This document shows, piece by piece, positions 1-10,013 of a stretch of 64,000 bases of DNA (its first letter is position 1; each line of letters starts with the position of its first letter). Origin of the DNA: Myxococcales bacterium (GTDB lineage: Bacteria > Myxococcota_A > Polyangia > Polyangiales > Polyangiaceae); contig JAEUKE010000270.1 of NCBI GenBank assembly GCA_016794345.1, positions 124,001 to 188,000 on the forward strand. Direction: 5' to 3'. The notes under the pieces are model-generated. The model was not told the origin of the DNA and did no database searches. It saw only the letters and a program-made list of their open reading frames with translations. The position numbers were made by a program, and so were the translations under genes.

Positions 1-904
1 TGAGCACGGCCGCCCACACCGGGATCTCGGGCGCGTGGGAGACGAGGTACTGCGTCTGGATCGAGAAGGTGAACGGCATCCACACGATGAAGCCGAACGC
101 CAGCATGAAGCCGTAGTTCTCGAAGTTGATGTCCCACGTGGAGAGCATCGCCTCCTCGAACCAGTAGAAGTCCGCCACGTACCAGAGCTGGAACGCACAC
201 ACGAGGAGCATGGGGAGCGAGACCGCGCCCTCGCGCGTGTACTCCGCGTGGGCCATCGCCAGGTCGAACGCGATCCAGGTGGTGAGCCCGATCTTCGACT
301 CGAAGAAGAGCTTCAGATCGAAGCTCCTCCCGATGCGCGGGTTGAGCGAGCTGCCCATGAAGAAGTCGTAGATGAAGAGCCCCGTGCGGTGCTCCACCCG
401 GTCCGACAGGAAGCCGTAGGCGTAGAGGAACGCGGAGAAGCCGTACGCGAACAGGGTGGCCGCCGAGAGCATGGGGCCGAGCTCGGCGAGCACGTCCGCG
501 CCGGTGACGACGCCCGAGAAGCCGAGCGCGACGATCACCGCGAGCGAGACCCACAGCGACGCGAAGCCGTTCAGCCGGTATTCGATCTTCTTGCCGTCGC
601 GCTGGGCGAGGCCGAGCACGCGCTTGGCCGGCAGGAGCACGTCGAGCGCGGCCTGGAAGGCGAGCCAGCCGAAGAAATAGACGCTGCCGCGCACGGTGGG
701 CGCGGGCACCTTGGCGAGCATCTCGGGCGAGGGGAAGAACAGCGCCCCGCCGTTCTCGTGGATGCAGAGCCACAGGTACATCGTGAGGACGGGCAGGAGC
801 ACCGTGAACGCGACGGCCCCGAACGGGCCGCCGAAGTGCGTCGGCTCGTCTTTTTCGGCGGCAGGCCGGCGAGCGATCGCGCCGGCTGTTGCGGCGTCGG
901 CCAT
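1..904 (-). CDS. Sterol reductase, ERG4/ERG24 (delta-14/delta-7 reductase) family, C-terminus off window
   Basis: Polytopic membrane reductase that saturates a ring double bond of sterol intermediates with NADPH. The reading frame is open from an ATG at 904 to the left edge, giving 301 residues; the last third lies outside the window. The family signature G-x2-[LIVM]-[YH]-D-[FYI]-x-[LIVMG]-G-x2-[LVM]-x-P-R is matched exactly at residues 175-190 (GLFIYDFFMGSSLNPR). It is preceded by hydrophobic helices (about 28-46, 115-135, 145-165) and followed by the family-like stretches DLKLFFESK and YGFMLAFGFIVWMPFTFS. The second family signature (GWWGxxRHxNY type) should lie beyond the edge. It starts 4 bp after the stop of the MBL hydrolase gene, so the two are probably co-transcribed. 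Family assignment is strong; whether it acts on delta-14, delta-7 or another bond cannot be told from this half. The long Arg/Glu-rich frame on the opposite strand is a shadow. Confidence 0.88.
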   Translation of the reverse strand, partial: MADAATAGAIARRPAAEKDEPTHFGGPFGAVAFTVLLPVLTMYLWLCIHENGGALFFPSPEMLAKVPAPTVRGSVYFFGWLAFQAALDVLLPAKRVLGLAQRDGKKIEYRLNGFASLWVSLAVIVALGFSGVVTGADVLAELGPMLSAATLFAYGFSAFLYAYGFLSDRVEHRTGLFIYDFFMGSSLNPRIGRSFDLKLFFESKIGLTTWIAFDLAMAHAEYTREGAVSLPMLLVCAFQLWYVADFYWFEEAMLSTWDINFENYGFMLAFGFIVWMPFTFSIQTQYLVSHAPEIPVWAAVL

Positions 905-908
905 GCTC

Positions 909-1607
909 TCAGCTCCCGCGGAGGGCGCGGCGCGCGAGCCCGCTGAAGTAGGGGTTGGTCTTCTTCACCTCGCCGAGCGGCGCGCGCTCCCCGCCGTAGG
1001 CGTGGCCCGGGAAGAGGACGAGCTCGTCGGGGAGGCGAGCGAGGCGCTCGGTGAGCGTGCGCTCCATCTCCTCTGCGCTGCCGCCGGGCAGATCGACGCG
1101 ACCGCAGCCCTGGAGGAAAAGCGTGTCACCGGAGACGAGCGCGTCCCCCAGGCGGAAACACTGCGACCCCGGCGTGTGCCCCGGGGTGTGCAGGAGCTCG
1201 ATCTCCACCGACCCGACCATGACCTTGTCGTTGCCTTCGTGCCGGACCAGATCGCTCTCCGACAGACCGGTGACCTTGCGCACGCCGTCGGCCTCGAGCT
1301 TGTGGACGTGCACGGGGCAGGGGGCGAGCGCCATGAGCCGCGTCAGCCCCTCGATGGTGAGCCCGAAGATCGAGCCGCCCACGTGATCGGGGTGGTAGTG
1401 CGTGACCAGCGCACCGGTCAGGCGCAGGCCTTCTTGCTGCGCGCGATCGACGATGCCCTGGACGTCCCACGCCGGGTCGACGACGACACACTCGCCGGCC
1501 TCGCGATCGGCGATGAGGTACACGAAGTTCTGCATCTGCGTCCCGGCCGGATCGCCTCGGCCGATGTCACGGCCGACGAGGAGCTGGATGACTTGCGGGT
1601 TTCCCAC
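909..1607 (-). CDS. MBL-fold metallohydrolase (glyoxalase II-like)
   Basis: 232-aa cytosolic metallo-beta-lactamase-fold hydrolase. The metal site is visible in order: THYHPDH, HTPGHTPGS, SGDTLF and FPGHAYGG. This is the set seen in hydroxyacylglutathione hydrolases and persulfide dioxygenases. The substrate cannot be told from sequence; a short glyoxalase II-like thioester hydrolase is the most conservative reading. It lies directly upstream of the sterol reductase (4 bp gap), the only contextual hint of function. The start at 1607 leaves a 54-bp divergent gap to the kinase gene at 1662, which must hold both promoters. Confidence 0.85.
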   Translation of the reverse strand: MGNPQVIQLLVGRDIGRGDPAGTQMQNFVYLIADREAGECVVVDPAWDVQGIVDRAQQEGLRLTGALVTHYHPDHVGGSIFGLTIEGLTRLMALAPCPVHVHKLEADGVRKVTGLSESDLVRHEGNDKVMVGSVEIELLHTPGHTPGSQCFRLGDALVSGDTLFLQGCGRVDLPGGSAEEMERTLTERLARLPDELVLFPGHAYGGERAPLGEVKKTNPYFSGLARRALRGS

Positions 1608-1661
1608 GAGCGCGAGCTACCACGACTCGACGCGCGCGTTCAGCTATAGTCCGCGGACTGG

Positions 1662-3524
<1,863 letters not shown>

Positions 3525-3911
3525 GGCGGGGCCGCGCCTTCGCGACCGGAAACCACTCGAGCTGGCGCTCGAGGGCTGCGCGGGCTTCAGGGGCGATCCA
3601 GGTGAACTCGAGGCCGAGCGAGCGGGGCCCGTCGCCGGCGCGCCGGCCGTGGAGCACGCGCGTGACCACCGCCTCGGCGTCGAGCCAGAGGGGCGAGCCG
3701 AAGGGGACCTTCATCGACACGAGGGCCTTTTCGCCGGTGAGGACCGGTCGGTCGGCGAGGACGCGGAGGCCCTCGAGCGAGAGGTCGACGACGTGACGGC
3801 CCACGAGGCGGAAGTCGCGCTCTCGAACGAGCTGGCAAGGGATGCGCACGGAGTGCCGGGCGGCGCGCTGCATGGCGCACGATAAGCCGCGCCGCCGCGG
3901 CGGGCCAAGAG

Positions 3912-4967
3912 TCACACGACGAGCTGCACGCTCGACTCTTCGTCCGACGACGGCTCGCCGCGCTCGGCCGAGCGGAGCAGGCGCTTGATGTGTTTGCCCA
4001 GGACGTCGATCTCGGTCGAGACGAACTGCTCGCCGCCGAACCGCTTCACCGTCTCGGTCTGCGTCGCGAGCATGACCGCGTCCTGGGCGAAGACGCGCAG
4101 GGCGAGCGGCTCGAGGATGGGCTTCACGATCCAGCCGGGGATCCGCATCTTGTAGGAGACCACCGCGTGGATGTCGGTCACGAAGTCGTCGACCGGGGTC
4201 ATCACGCTGTCGACGAGGATGTGGTTCTCGTCGCCGATCCGGTACTCGACCTGCGCGATCGACGGCAGGATGAAGCGGTCGAAATGGGTGACGACCCCGC
4301 CCGACGGCGAGAGGATGCGCGCCACGACGCCCGGCGGGCGCGGCTCGCCCACGTACTCCGCCTGCACGCGGTCGGCGGTCCGGGTGACGCGCGCCTCGAT
4401 TGTGATGCCGCGGCTGTCCGACCGAAACAGCCCCTTGTGCAGGAAGGCCGTGTGCGGCACGTCGAGCGCGTTCTCGACCGTCGAGTAGAGCGTGCCGTTC
4501 GCTGTGACCTTGCGCGTGACGGTCGTGTAGCCGGGCGCGCCCAGGTACTGGAACCGGTGTGGCTCGCTGGTCGGCGTCACGTCGGGCGCGCCGTAGACCC
4601 AGATGAAGCCGTCCTGCTCTCGGGTCGCGTACGACGGCGCGCGCCGGCCCTTCCCCTCGGGCTCCCCGACGAGGCTCGGGATGAAGCGGCACGCGCCGCC
4701 GGTATCGAAGCGCCAGCCGTGGTAGGCGCACTCGACCTTGCCCTCGACCGTGCGGCCGAGCGAGAGCGGCACGTTGCGATGGGGGCACCGGTCGAGCAGC
4801 GTGCCCGGCTTGCCGTCCTCCCCACGGAACACCACGAGCGGCGTGCCGAAGAGCCGGCGCGCGAGCGGGGCCTTCTCCTTCAGCTCCTCGGAGGTGGCGA
4901 GCACGTACCAGTACCGCTCGGCGCGCGGCAGGAAGGCCTTGGGCTCGATCGGCTCCGCGTTCTGCAT
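3912..4967 (-). CDS. Rieske non-heme iron oxygenase, alpha subunit (possible steroid oxygenase)
   Basis: 351-aa oxygenase component. The [2Fe-2S] site is Cys61-x-His63-X16-Cys80-x2-His83, and the mononuclear iron motif is Asn166, Asp169, His172, His177 (NALDVPHTAFLH), so both centres look complete. The general architecture resembles KshA/DAF-36-type oxygenases, which act on steroids, and bacterial C-4 sterol demethylase SdmA belongs to the Rieske class. A sterol reductase gene 3 kb away makes a sterol substrate worth testing, but this is inference. Electron donors (ferredoxin/reductase) are not encoded nearby. I chose the ATG at 4967; a longer frame to 5192 would run into the divergent DJ-1/PfpI gene and has no homologous look. 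The 106-bp divergent gap 4968-5073 presumably holds both promoters. Confidence 0.87.
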   Translation of the reverse strand: MQNAEPIEPKAFLPRAERYWYVLATSEELKEKAPLARRLFGTPLVVFRGEDGKPGTLLDRCPHRNVPLSLGRTVEGKVECAYHGWRFDTGGACRFIPSLVGEPEGKGRRAPSYATREQDGFIWVYGAPDVTPTSEPHRFQYLGAPGYTTVTRKVTANGTLYSTVENALDVPHTAFLHKGLFRSDSRGITIEARVTRTADRVQAEYVGEPRPPGVVARILSPSGGVVTHFDRFILPSIAQVEYRIGDENHILVDSVMTPVDDFVTDIHAVVSYKMRIPGWIVKPILEPLALRVFAQDAVMLATQTETVKRFGGEQFVSTEIDVLGKHIKRLLRSAERGEPSSDEESSVQLVV

Positions 4968-5073
4968 CAGACGAGGCGTAGCGCAGCCGAGGACCGGGCT
5001 CCACTGGGCGGCGAAAGCCGCGGGATGGACGTCACGGAATGTCGCGCTTACGAAGGACACCGGAGACATCGAC

Positions 5074-5688
5074 ATGAGCCCGACCTCGATCCGGCTGGCC
5101 ATCCCGCTCTTCCACGGCTTCGACGAGCTGGACGTCGTGGGCCCGTTCGAGGTCCTGCGGGCCGCGGAGGTCGGCGGAGCGCCGCTCCACACCGAGCTGG
5201 TCAGCTTCGACGACGATCGGGTCTTCGTCGGCGGTCACGGCCTGACCGTGACCACCGACGCCGCGCTCGACGACTCGTGGGATTGGGTCGTCGTCCCAGG
5301 CGGCGCGTGGGCAGCCCGCGGGCCTCGCGGGGCGTGGGCCGAGATCCAGCGAGGCCTCTTGCCGGCGCGGTTGGCCGAGCTCTGGCGTGCCGGAAAGAAC
5401 ATGGCCTCGGTCTGCACCGGCAGCATGATCCTGGCGGCGGCGGGGATCACCCGAGGGCGGCGCGCGGTCAGCCACCACGTGGCGCTCGAAGCCCTGGCCG
5501 CGAGCGGAGCCGTGGTCGTCTCCGAGCGGGTCGTCGACGACGGCAACCTGATCACCGCGGGGGGCGTGACCTCGGGCATCGACCTCGCGCTCCACCTGGT
5601 GGCTCGGATAGCGGGCCCCGAGGCGGCGGCGAAGGGGGCCTCGCGCCTCGAGTACCAGCCTCAGGCCGCCTTTCGCCCCGGGGTGTGA
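5074..5688 (+). CDS. DJ-1/PfpI superfamily protein (isonitrile hydratase-like)
   Basis: 204-aa cytosolic protein of the class I glutamine amidotransferase-like fold. The start FDELDVVGPFEVL matches the InhA/AraC-N-terminal branch of DJ-1/PfpI, and the nucleophile elbow ASVCTGS carries Cys114. It has no C-terminal AraC DNA-binding domain, so it is an enzyme-like rather than regulator-like member; isonitrile hydratases are the closest characterised type. The ATG at 5074 was preferred over an upstream in-frame start at 4738 that lies inside the divergent Rieske gene. Confidence 0.85.
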   Translation: MSPTSIRLAIPLFHGFDELDVVGPFEVLRAAEVGGAPLHTELVSFDDDRVFVGGHGLTVTTDAALDDSWDWVVVPGGAWAARGPRGAWAEIQRGLLPARLAELWRAGKNMASVCTGSMILAAAGITRGRRAVSHHVALEALAASGAVVVSERVVDDGNLITAGGVTSGIDLALHLVARIAGPEAAAKGASRLEYQPQAAFRPGV

Positions 5689-5835
5689 GCGCGAGCGAAC
5701 GGCGAGCCCTTCGCGGCGGGGACGCGCTCGACCCCCCCGCACACCTCGTAGCGCCGCCGGCGGGCGGGCTCTACATTCAGCAGCCGGGCCATGCAGAGGA
5801 AGCGCACACCGCGCCCGCTCCGGCGGGTCACCCCG

Positions 5836-6627
5836 ATGCCGGCCCGTCGTGACAAACGTTACGTCGTGGGGCTTCCCGTCACGCTCTTCGTCGGACGGCG
5901 CTGGATCGAGGCAGAGACCGGGGACGTGAGCCACGGGGGTGTGTTCGTGCTCCTCGACGAGAAGCTTCATGACGGTGCTGTCTCGATCCCGACCGACACC
6001 GATCGGTCTGCGGAGATCCTCCGGAGCGGGGCGTTGGTCCGGGTCGAGGTCGCGCTCCCTCCGGACGGCGATCCGTTCGCCGCGACCGGCCGGCTCGTCC
6101 ACCGAGAGGCTGCGCTGGCGCGCGACGGCCGGCGTGGGGTGGGCGTGCAGTTTTATGGGCTCGGCAGGGAGTCCATCGAGCGATGGGCGGCGTTCATCGA
6201 CCACCTCCGGACGAACTGGCCGAGCACCGAGGAGCGCTTCGTCACCTTCGCCGTGACCACCCCCGTCGACGCCGCCTTCCTCCGGACCGACCGACAAGTG
6301 GGGACCCTGCGGGTCGAGGTGGAGAGCGTCCGCGCGCTGGCCACCCTGTTGACGCGGGACCTGGCGAGGGGCTCGATCTTCCTGGCGTGCTCCGCCGACG
6401 CGTTCGTGGACGACGAGCTCCTCCTCCAGATCGTCCACCCCATCTCGGAGGACGTGTTCGAGCTGGCCGGCAAGGTGCGCCGGGTCGTGAAGGACGGCGG
6501 GCTCCGCGGGCTCGAGGTCGAGCTGTGCGGGTGCGACGACGAGCGCCGTGAGCGCTTCGACGAGTTCGTCTACGATGCCATGGCGCCGCTCTTCGACGAC
6601 GAAGACGTCAGGCCCGAGAGCGATTGA
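5836..6627 (+). CDS. Two-part PilZ domain protein
   Basis: 263-aa protein from the ATG at 5836 (an alternative start at 5791 adds 15 basic residues). The N-terminal PilZ domain has RRDKR (R-x3-R) followed by DVSHGG (D-x-S-x-x-G), the classic cyclic-di-GMP-binding pair, and ends with GVQFYGL. The C-terminal half (about residues 130-250) repeats the beta-barrel flavour (ARGSIFLAC, ELAGKVRRVV, GLEVELCG) but lacks the arginine switch, so it looks like a second, non-binding PilZ-like domain. This layout is familiar from myxobacterial PilZ proteins. Nothing nearby names its partner. The 125 bp between it and the hemerythrin gene show only a strong ribosome site. Confidence 0.8.
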   Translation: MPARRDKRYVVGLPVTLFVGRRWIEAETGDVSHGGVFVLLDEKLHDGAVSIPTDTDRSAEILRSGALVRVEVALPPDGDPFAATGRLVHREAALARDGRRGVGVQFYGLGRESIERWAAFIDHLRTNWPSTEERFVTFAVTTPVDAAFLRTDRQVGTLRVEVESVRALATLLTRDLARGSIFLACSADAFVDDELLLQIVHPISEDVFELAGKVRRVVKDGGLRGLEVELCGCDDERRERFDEFVYDAMAPLFDDEDVRPESD

Positions 6628-6739
6628 CCGGGCACGAGCGTTGCTGGCCCGGCTCTGCGGTCCGATTCGGAGCACGAGAACCCGGGCCGACAGCTTGGTG
6701 ACTGCAGCACGCGCATTCGCGGGCCGCAGGAGTTGCACG

Positions 6740-6747
6740 AAGGAGGA
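6740..6747 (+). promoter_or_regulatory. Strong Shine-Dalgarno site fixing a TTG start
   Basis: AAGGAGGA lies a few bases upstream of TTG at 6753. This supports the unusual TTG as the real start of the hemerythrin gene; there is no competing ATG with a ribosome site until residue 17. Confidence 0.75.
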
Positions 6748-6752
6748 GACGA

Positions 6753-7295
6753 TTGGCGGACTCGACGAGCCGCACGACAGAGGGCCCGGATATCGCAACG
6801 ATGCCGATCGCAGCCCTGCTCGAGCACCTCGAGGTCGACTACCACGCGAGGATGAAGGAGAGCATCCTTCGGATCCGCATCCTGCTCGACCGAATGCGCC
6901 AGTTCGGGGACGCGGACGAGTGGAGGCCCCTCGCGGCTTCGTTCGACGCCTTCCGGCTCGCGCTCGAGGAGCACCTGATCAAGGAGCAGCGCGTCATCTT
7001 CCCCCACATTCGCCGCCTCGCAGCCGGCCAGGTGGGTCGCGAAAGCCGCCTGGGCCCGATCGATCGACCGCTCGATTTGATGGAGCACGAGCACGAGCGC
7101 GCGGCCGAGCTCTTTCGAGCGTTGCACGAGGAGTCGAACGGCTTCGCGTTGCCGCATGGAGCAGACGGGCCCACGCGGATGCTCTTCGAGGAGCTCGCGG
7201 ACCTGTGGGAGCGCTTCGGCGCCTACGTCGAGATCGAGGACGAGACCTTGCACCCGCGGACGCGCCAGCTCGAGCGCGAGACGCTCAGCGCTTGA
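6753..7295 (+). CDS. Hemerythrin-like (HHE) domain protein
   Basis: 180-aa four-helix-bundle protein expected to bind a non-heme di-iron centre through His/Glu ligands. Candidate ligands sit in DYHARMKE (His31), EEHLIKEQRVIFPH (His74, Glu78, His85), MEHEHERA (His112, His114) and a late EIEDETLHP helix. This is the spacing of HHE-cation-binding proteins such as the YtfE/ScdA repair factors, though the N-terminal ScdA domain is absent. Likely roles are O2/NO sensing or iron-sulfur repair; sequence alone does not decide. Translation starts at TTG. Its stop overlaps that of the convergent thioesterase gene by 11 bp. Confidence 0.85.
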   Translation: MADSTSRTTEGPDIATMPIAALLEHLEVDYHARMKESILRIRILLDRMRQFGDADEWRPLAASFDAFRLALEEHLIKEQRVIFPHIRRLAAGQVGRESRLGPIDRPLDLMEHEHERAAELFRALHEESNGFALPHGADGPTRMLFEELADLWERFGAYVEIEDETLHPRTRQLERETLSA

Positions 7296-7806
7296 TGCCG
7301 AGCGTCTCGCCCGCGACGGTCGCGCCGGCGTCCAGACAGAGCGTTCGGACGCGCCCGCTGGCGATGAGCTTGCCGGCGTCGTCCGTGATGTCGACGCCCC
7401 AGACCTGCGACTTCGTCCCTTTGTGTACGGGGTGGACCTTCGCGTGGAGCGTCCCACCTCGGCAGGCGCGGACGAACGAGGTGGTGTTCTCGAGGCCCAC
7501 GGTCGACTGACCGCGCGGCAACGCGACGATGGCGGACGCGGCGCTCGCCAGGGTCTCGACGATGCTCGCGTAGACGCCTCCATGGACGAGCCCGTAGGGC
7601 TGCAGCAAGGCGTCGGTGACGGGCACCTCCGCCTCGAGCTCGTCCTCTCCGACCTTCGTGAATCGAAGCCCGATGGTCTTGTCGAAGGCGCCGCGGTGCT
7701 CGTTGAGGATGCCGACGACGTCGGCGCCCGCGGCGAGGAGGGAGGCGAGAGAAGGGGGGGCTGGGTTCGTCATGGGAGGTGGCTCGCTTGCTGGGACCGG
7801 CCGCAT
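7285..7806 (-). CDS. Hotdog-fold thioesterase, PaaI family
   Basis: 173-aa cytosolic acyl-CoA thioesterase-like protein. The family hallmark GLVHGGVYASIVETLAS contains the HGG turn and, on the following helix, the catalytic-position acid (Glu). A late TLHAKVHPVHKG strand pair completes the single hotdog. I chose the ATG at 7806 because GGAG lies 8 bases upstream; an ATG 11 codons later (7773) is the alternative and has no comparable site. Only 18 bp separate this start from the divergent VTT-domain gene, so the choice affects promoter placement. Acyl substrate unknown. Confidence 0.83.
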   Translation of the reverse strand: MRPVPASEPPPMTNPAPPSLASLLAAGADVVGILNEHRGAFDKTIGLRFTKVGEDELEAEVPVTDALLQPYGLVHGGVYASIVETLASAASAIVALPRGQSTVGLENTTSFVRACRGGTLHAKVHPVHKGTKSQVWGVDITDDAGKLIASGRVRTLCLDAGATVAGETLGIKR

Positions 7807-7824
7807 CGTGCCACGCTCCGCCCC

Positions 7825-8526
7825 GTGTTGGGCGCCCGAGCGGGAAGTGAGCCGGCTCCGGCGCGTTCTCTTCGCCGGCTCAAGATCGCGGCCGTCGTCG
7901 GGGTGCTCGCCGGCCTGCTCCTCGCTCATCGCTTCGGCCTCTTCGAGGTGTTCGGCGAGCCCGCGCGGGTCAAAGAGGCGCTGCTCCGCCTCGGGCCGTG
8001 GGGATACCTGGCGTTCGTCGCCGCGTACGCCGCGCTCCAGCCGTTCGGCGTGCCCGGGACGGTCTTCATCGTCGCGGCGCCCCTCGTCTGGCCCTGGCCG
8101 GTCGCCTTTGCTCTCTCGATGGCGGGCACGATGGCGGCGAGCGTCGTCGGCTTCTCGTTCGCGCGCTTCGTGGCCCGCGACTGGGTCGCGCGCTTCGTGC
8201 CCGCGCGGTTCCGGTCCTACGACGAGGCCCTGAAGGCGCGCGGGTTCTCCACCGTCTTCACGCTCCGCTTCGTCTTCTGGATGCCCCCGATGCTCCACGT
8301 GTTCTTCGGGGTCTCGGGCGTCGGCTTCTGGACGCACTTCTGGGGCTCGTTCGCGGGGTACATCGTCCCGCTCCTCGCGGTCTCGTACTTCGGTGAGCGG
8401 CTCTTCGAGATGATGCGCGAGGCGACGCCCGGGACGTGGGCGGCGCTCGTCGCGGCGACCGCGCTCGTGCTGGTCGCGGGCTTCCTGATTCGTCGATTCG
8501 TTCGGCGGCGGCGAGAGCGCGTGTAA
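7825..8526 (+). CDS. TVP38/TMEM64 (VTT/DedA-like) inner-membrane protein
   Basis: 233-aa membrane protein. The VTT core is visible: a helix at the start, PFGVPGTVFIVAAPLVWPWP (re-entrant loop type), a Gly-rich membrane stretch (AGTMAASVVGFSFARF), and a second re-entrant region around VFWMPPMLHVFFG, ending with a C-terminal helix and a basic tail. VTT proteins are implicated in lipid scrambling or transport. The start is probably the GTG at 7825, since the frame upstream is shadow of the thioesterase gene; TTG at 7828 is possible. It is followed 11 bp later by a kinase gene in the same direction, so the two may be co-transcribed. Confidence 0.82.
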   Translation: MLGARAGSEPAPARSLRRLKIAAVVGVLAGLLLAHRFGLFEVFGEPARVKEALLRLGPWGYLAFVAAYAALQPFGVPGTVFIVAAPLVWPWPVAFALSMAGTMAASVVGFSFARFVARDWVARFVPARFRSYDEALKARGFSTVFTLRFVFWMPPMLHVFFGVSGVGFWTHFWGSFAGYIVPLLAVSYFGERLFEMMREATPGTWAALVAATALVLVAGFLIRRFVRRRRERV

Positions 8527-8537
8527 CATGGTCGATA

Positions 8538-9545
8538 GTGGCTCCCAATCCGGTTGGTCAGATCATCGACGATCGGTATCGCGTGCTCGGCGTGCTCGGT
8601 CAGGGCGCGCACGGGGTCGTGTACGCCGCCGAGGACGAGACGCTCGGTAGTCGCGTCGCGCTCAAGTTCCTCAGCAACGAGCTGGCGAGCGATCCCGCGT
8701 TCAAGGTGCGGATGCACCGCGAGGCCCGCGCGATGGGGGCCCTCTCGGGGACGAGCGCGGCGCAGATCTTCGCGTTCAACAAGACCCCCGAGGGAGGCCT
8801 CTACATCGTGATGGAGCTGCTCGCCGGCCGCGATCTGGAGGCCTACCTCCGCGAGATCGAGGGCCACGGCGGGCGGATCGAGCTGCGCCGCCTCGTAGGG
8901 TTGCTCGGGCCCATCGCCGACACGCTCGAGCGAGCGCACGGCCTCTCGCTCGTCCACCGCGACGTGAAGCCAGGGAACATCTTCGTCCTCGACACGCTCG
9001 CCCGCGGCGGCGTTCGCCTGCTCGACTTCGGCCTGGCGAAGGATCTCAACGCCACCACCCTCACCGCCGAAGGGATGGTCGCGGGCTCGCCGGCTTACAT
9101 CGCGCCGGAGGTCTGGCGGGGTCGCGCGCGCGAGGCCGACCGGCGAATCGACGTCTACTCGCTCGGGGCCGTGTTGTTCCGAGCGCTCGCCGGCGCGCCG
9201 CCCTTCGACCCGAAGCAGCCGATGGACCGCTTCCTCGTGGCGGTCACGCGGGGGCCGCGCCCCAGCCTCGCCGCGCTCCGTAAGGATCTCCCGGTCGCCA
9301 TCGACGGGTGGGTCGAGAAGGCGCTCGCCGTCGAGCCCGACGATCGGTTCGGATCGATCGCGAAGATGTGGGGGGCGTTGCGCGCGATCTCGGAGCTGCC
9401 CACGCGCGACGGCCACGCGACCCCGGCGCCGCCCGCGCGCCCCGCTCCTCCCGAGCCGCCCAGCGAGCCCTGGGAGGTGGAGATCGACGTCGACATCGAC
9501 GTCGAGGTGGCGTCCTTGCGGGGGACCGACCTCGGTCGCCGCTGA
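8538..9545 (+). CDS. Cytosolic Ser/Thr protein kinase (Hanks type)
   Basis: 335-aa kinase, GTG start. The kinase domain fills residues about 10-285: GQGAHGVVY loop, Lys43, HRDVKPGN with Asp142, DFG Asp163, and IAPE. The tail is Pro/Ala-rich and acidic, with alternating Asp-Val/Ile (EIDVDIDVEV). I see no transmembrane helix, unlike the kinases at 1662 and 33425. All catalytic residues are present. Partners and substrates are unknown; co-transcription with the VTT protein upstream is likely from the 11-bp gap. Confidence 0.92.
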   Translation: MAPNPVGQIIDDRYRVLGVLGQGAHGVVYAAEDETLGSRVALKFLSNELASDPAFKVRMHREARAMGALSGTSAAQIFAFNKTPEGGLYIVMELLAGRDLEAYLREIEGHGGRIELRRLVGLLGPIADTLERAHGLSLVHRDVKPGNIFVLDTLARGGVRLLDFGLAKDLNATTLTAEGMVAGSPAYIAPEVWRGRAREADRRIDVYSLGAVLFRALAGAPPFDPKQPMDRFLVAVTRGPRPSLAALRKDLPVAIDGWVEKALAVEPDDRFGSIAKMWGALRAISELPTRDGHATPAPPARPAPPEPPSEPWEVEIDVDIDVEVASLRGTDLGRR

Positions 9546-9590
9546 TCCCACCTGGAGGTCAGACGAGAGGAGGGCTGTTCGTCCCGACGA

Positions 9591-9920
9591 TCAGCTCGCG
9601 GGTGAGGTCTTGTGCTGAGACACGTTCCCGTCTCGCCGCGAGACCCGGGGTCGGCGACCCTGTCGAGCGCGGTGCTCGTCGACGACCCGTTGAATGGACT
9701 CGAGCAGATCGGCGAGCTGTCGCTCGACCAGGACCGAGGCCAGCTCGCGCTCCGGCAGGCTGATCTCACCTCCACAAATCGGGCAGGTGCTCACGCAAAG
9801 CGGGGTGCTCGAGCCCGCCTCGGGCGGCTCGGGGTGGAGCCTCACCCCCGCGAGGAACGCATCCACGTCGATGGTTCCCTCGCAGCTGGCGCAGGTTGCG
9901 GTCAACACTCGCCCACGCAA
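9591..9920 (-). CDS. Small Cys-pair (zinc-ribbon-like) protein, unknown function
   Basis: 109-aa predicted protein. Two Cys clusters (CASC near residue 10, then CVSTCPIC about 30 residues later) could form a small metal-binding ribbon; the remainder is a charged helix and a basic tail. I do not recognise a family. It lies 93 bp downstream of the sigma-54 activator in the same direction and could be read as the last gene of the phytochrome operon, or have its own promoter. Codon composition fits a real gene, but the support is only moderate. Confidence 0.5.
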   Translation of the reverse strand: MRGRVLTATCASCEGTIDVDAFLAGVRLHPEPPEAGSSTPLCVSTCPICGGEISLPERELASVLVERQLADLLESIQRVVDEHRARQGRRPRVSRRDGNVSQHKTSPAS

Positions 9921-10013
9921 AGCGAACTCCGTGCCAGCTCAATCTTGCCGCGCCCCAGCCGCGTCCACCGGGTGATATGGCGCGAACGCCATGGTCGGAC
10001 GACCCGATACGGG

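Noticed and set aside
35..946. 303-codon plus-strand frame at the left edge
   Set aside because: It is an Arg/Glu-rich shadow of the sterol reductase, which carries an exact family signature on the minus strand.
4968..5192. N-terminal extension of the Rieske oxygenase to an ATG at 5192
   Set aside because: It would overlap the divergent DJ-1/PfpI gene, and the added residues do not look like part of the family; the ATG at 4967 gives a normal N-terminus.
9917..9936. Sigma-54-like promoter (TGGCAC with a downstream TTGC) on the minus strand before the small Cys-pair gene
   Set aside because: The GG and GC elements are about 15 bases apart rather than the required 10, so it does not fit a -24/-12 promoter.
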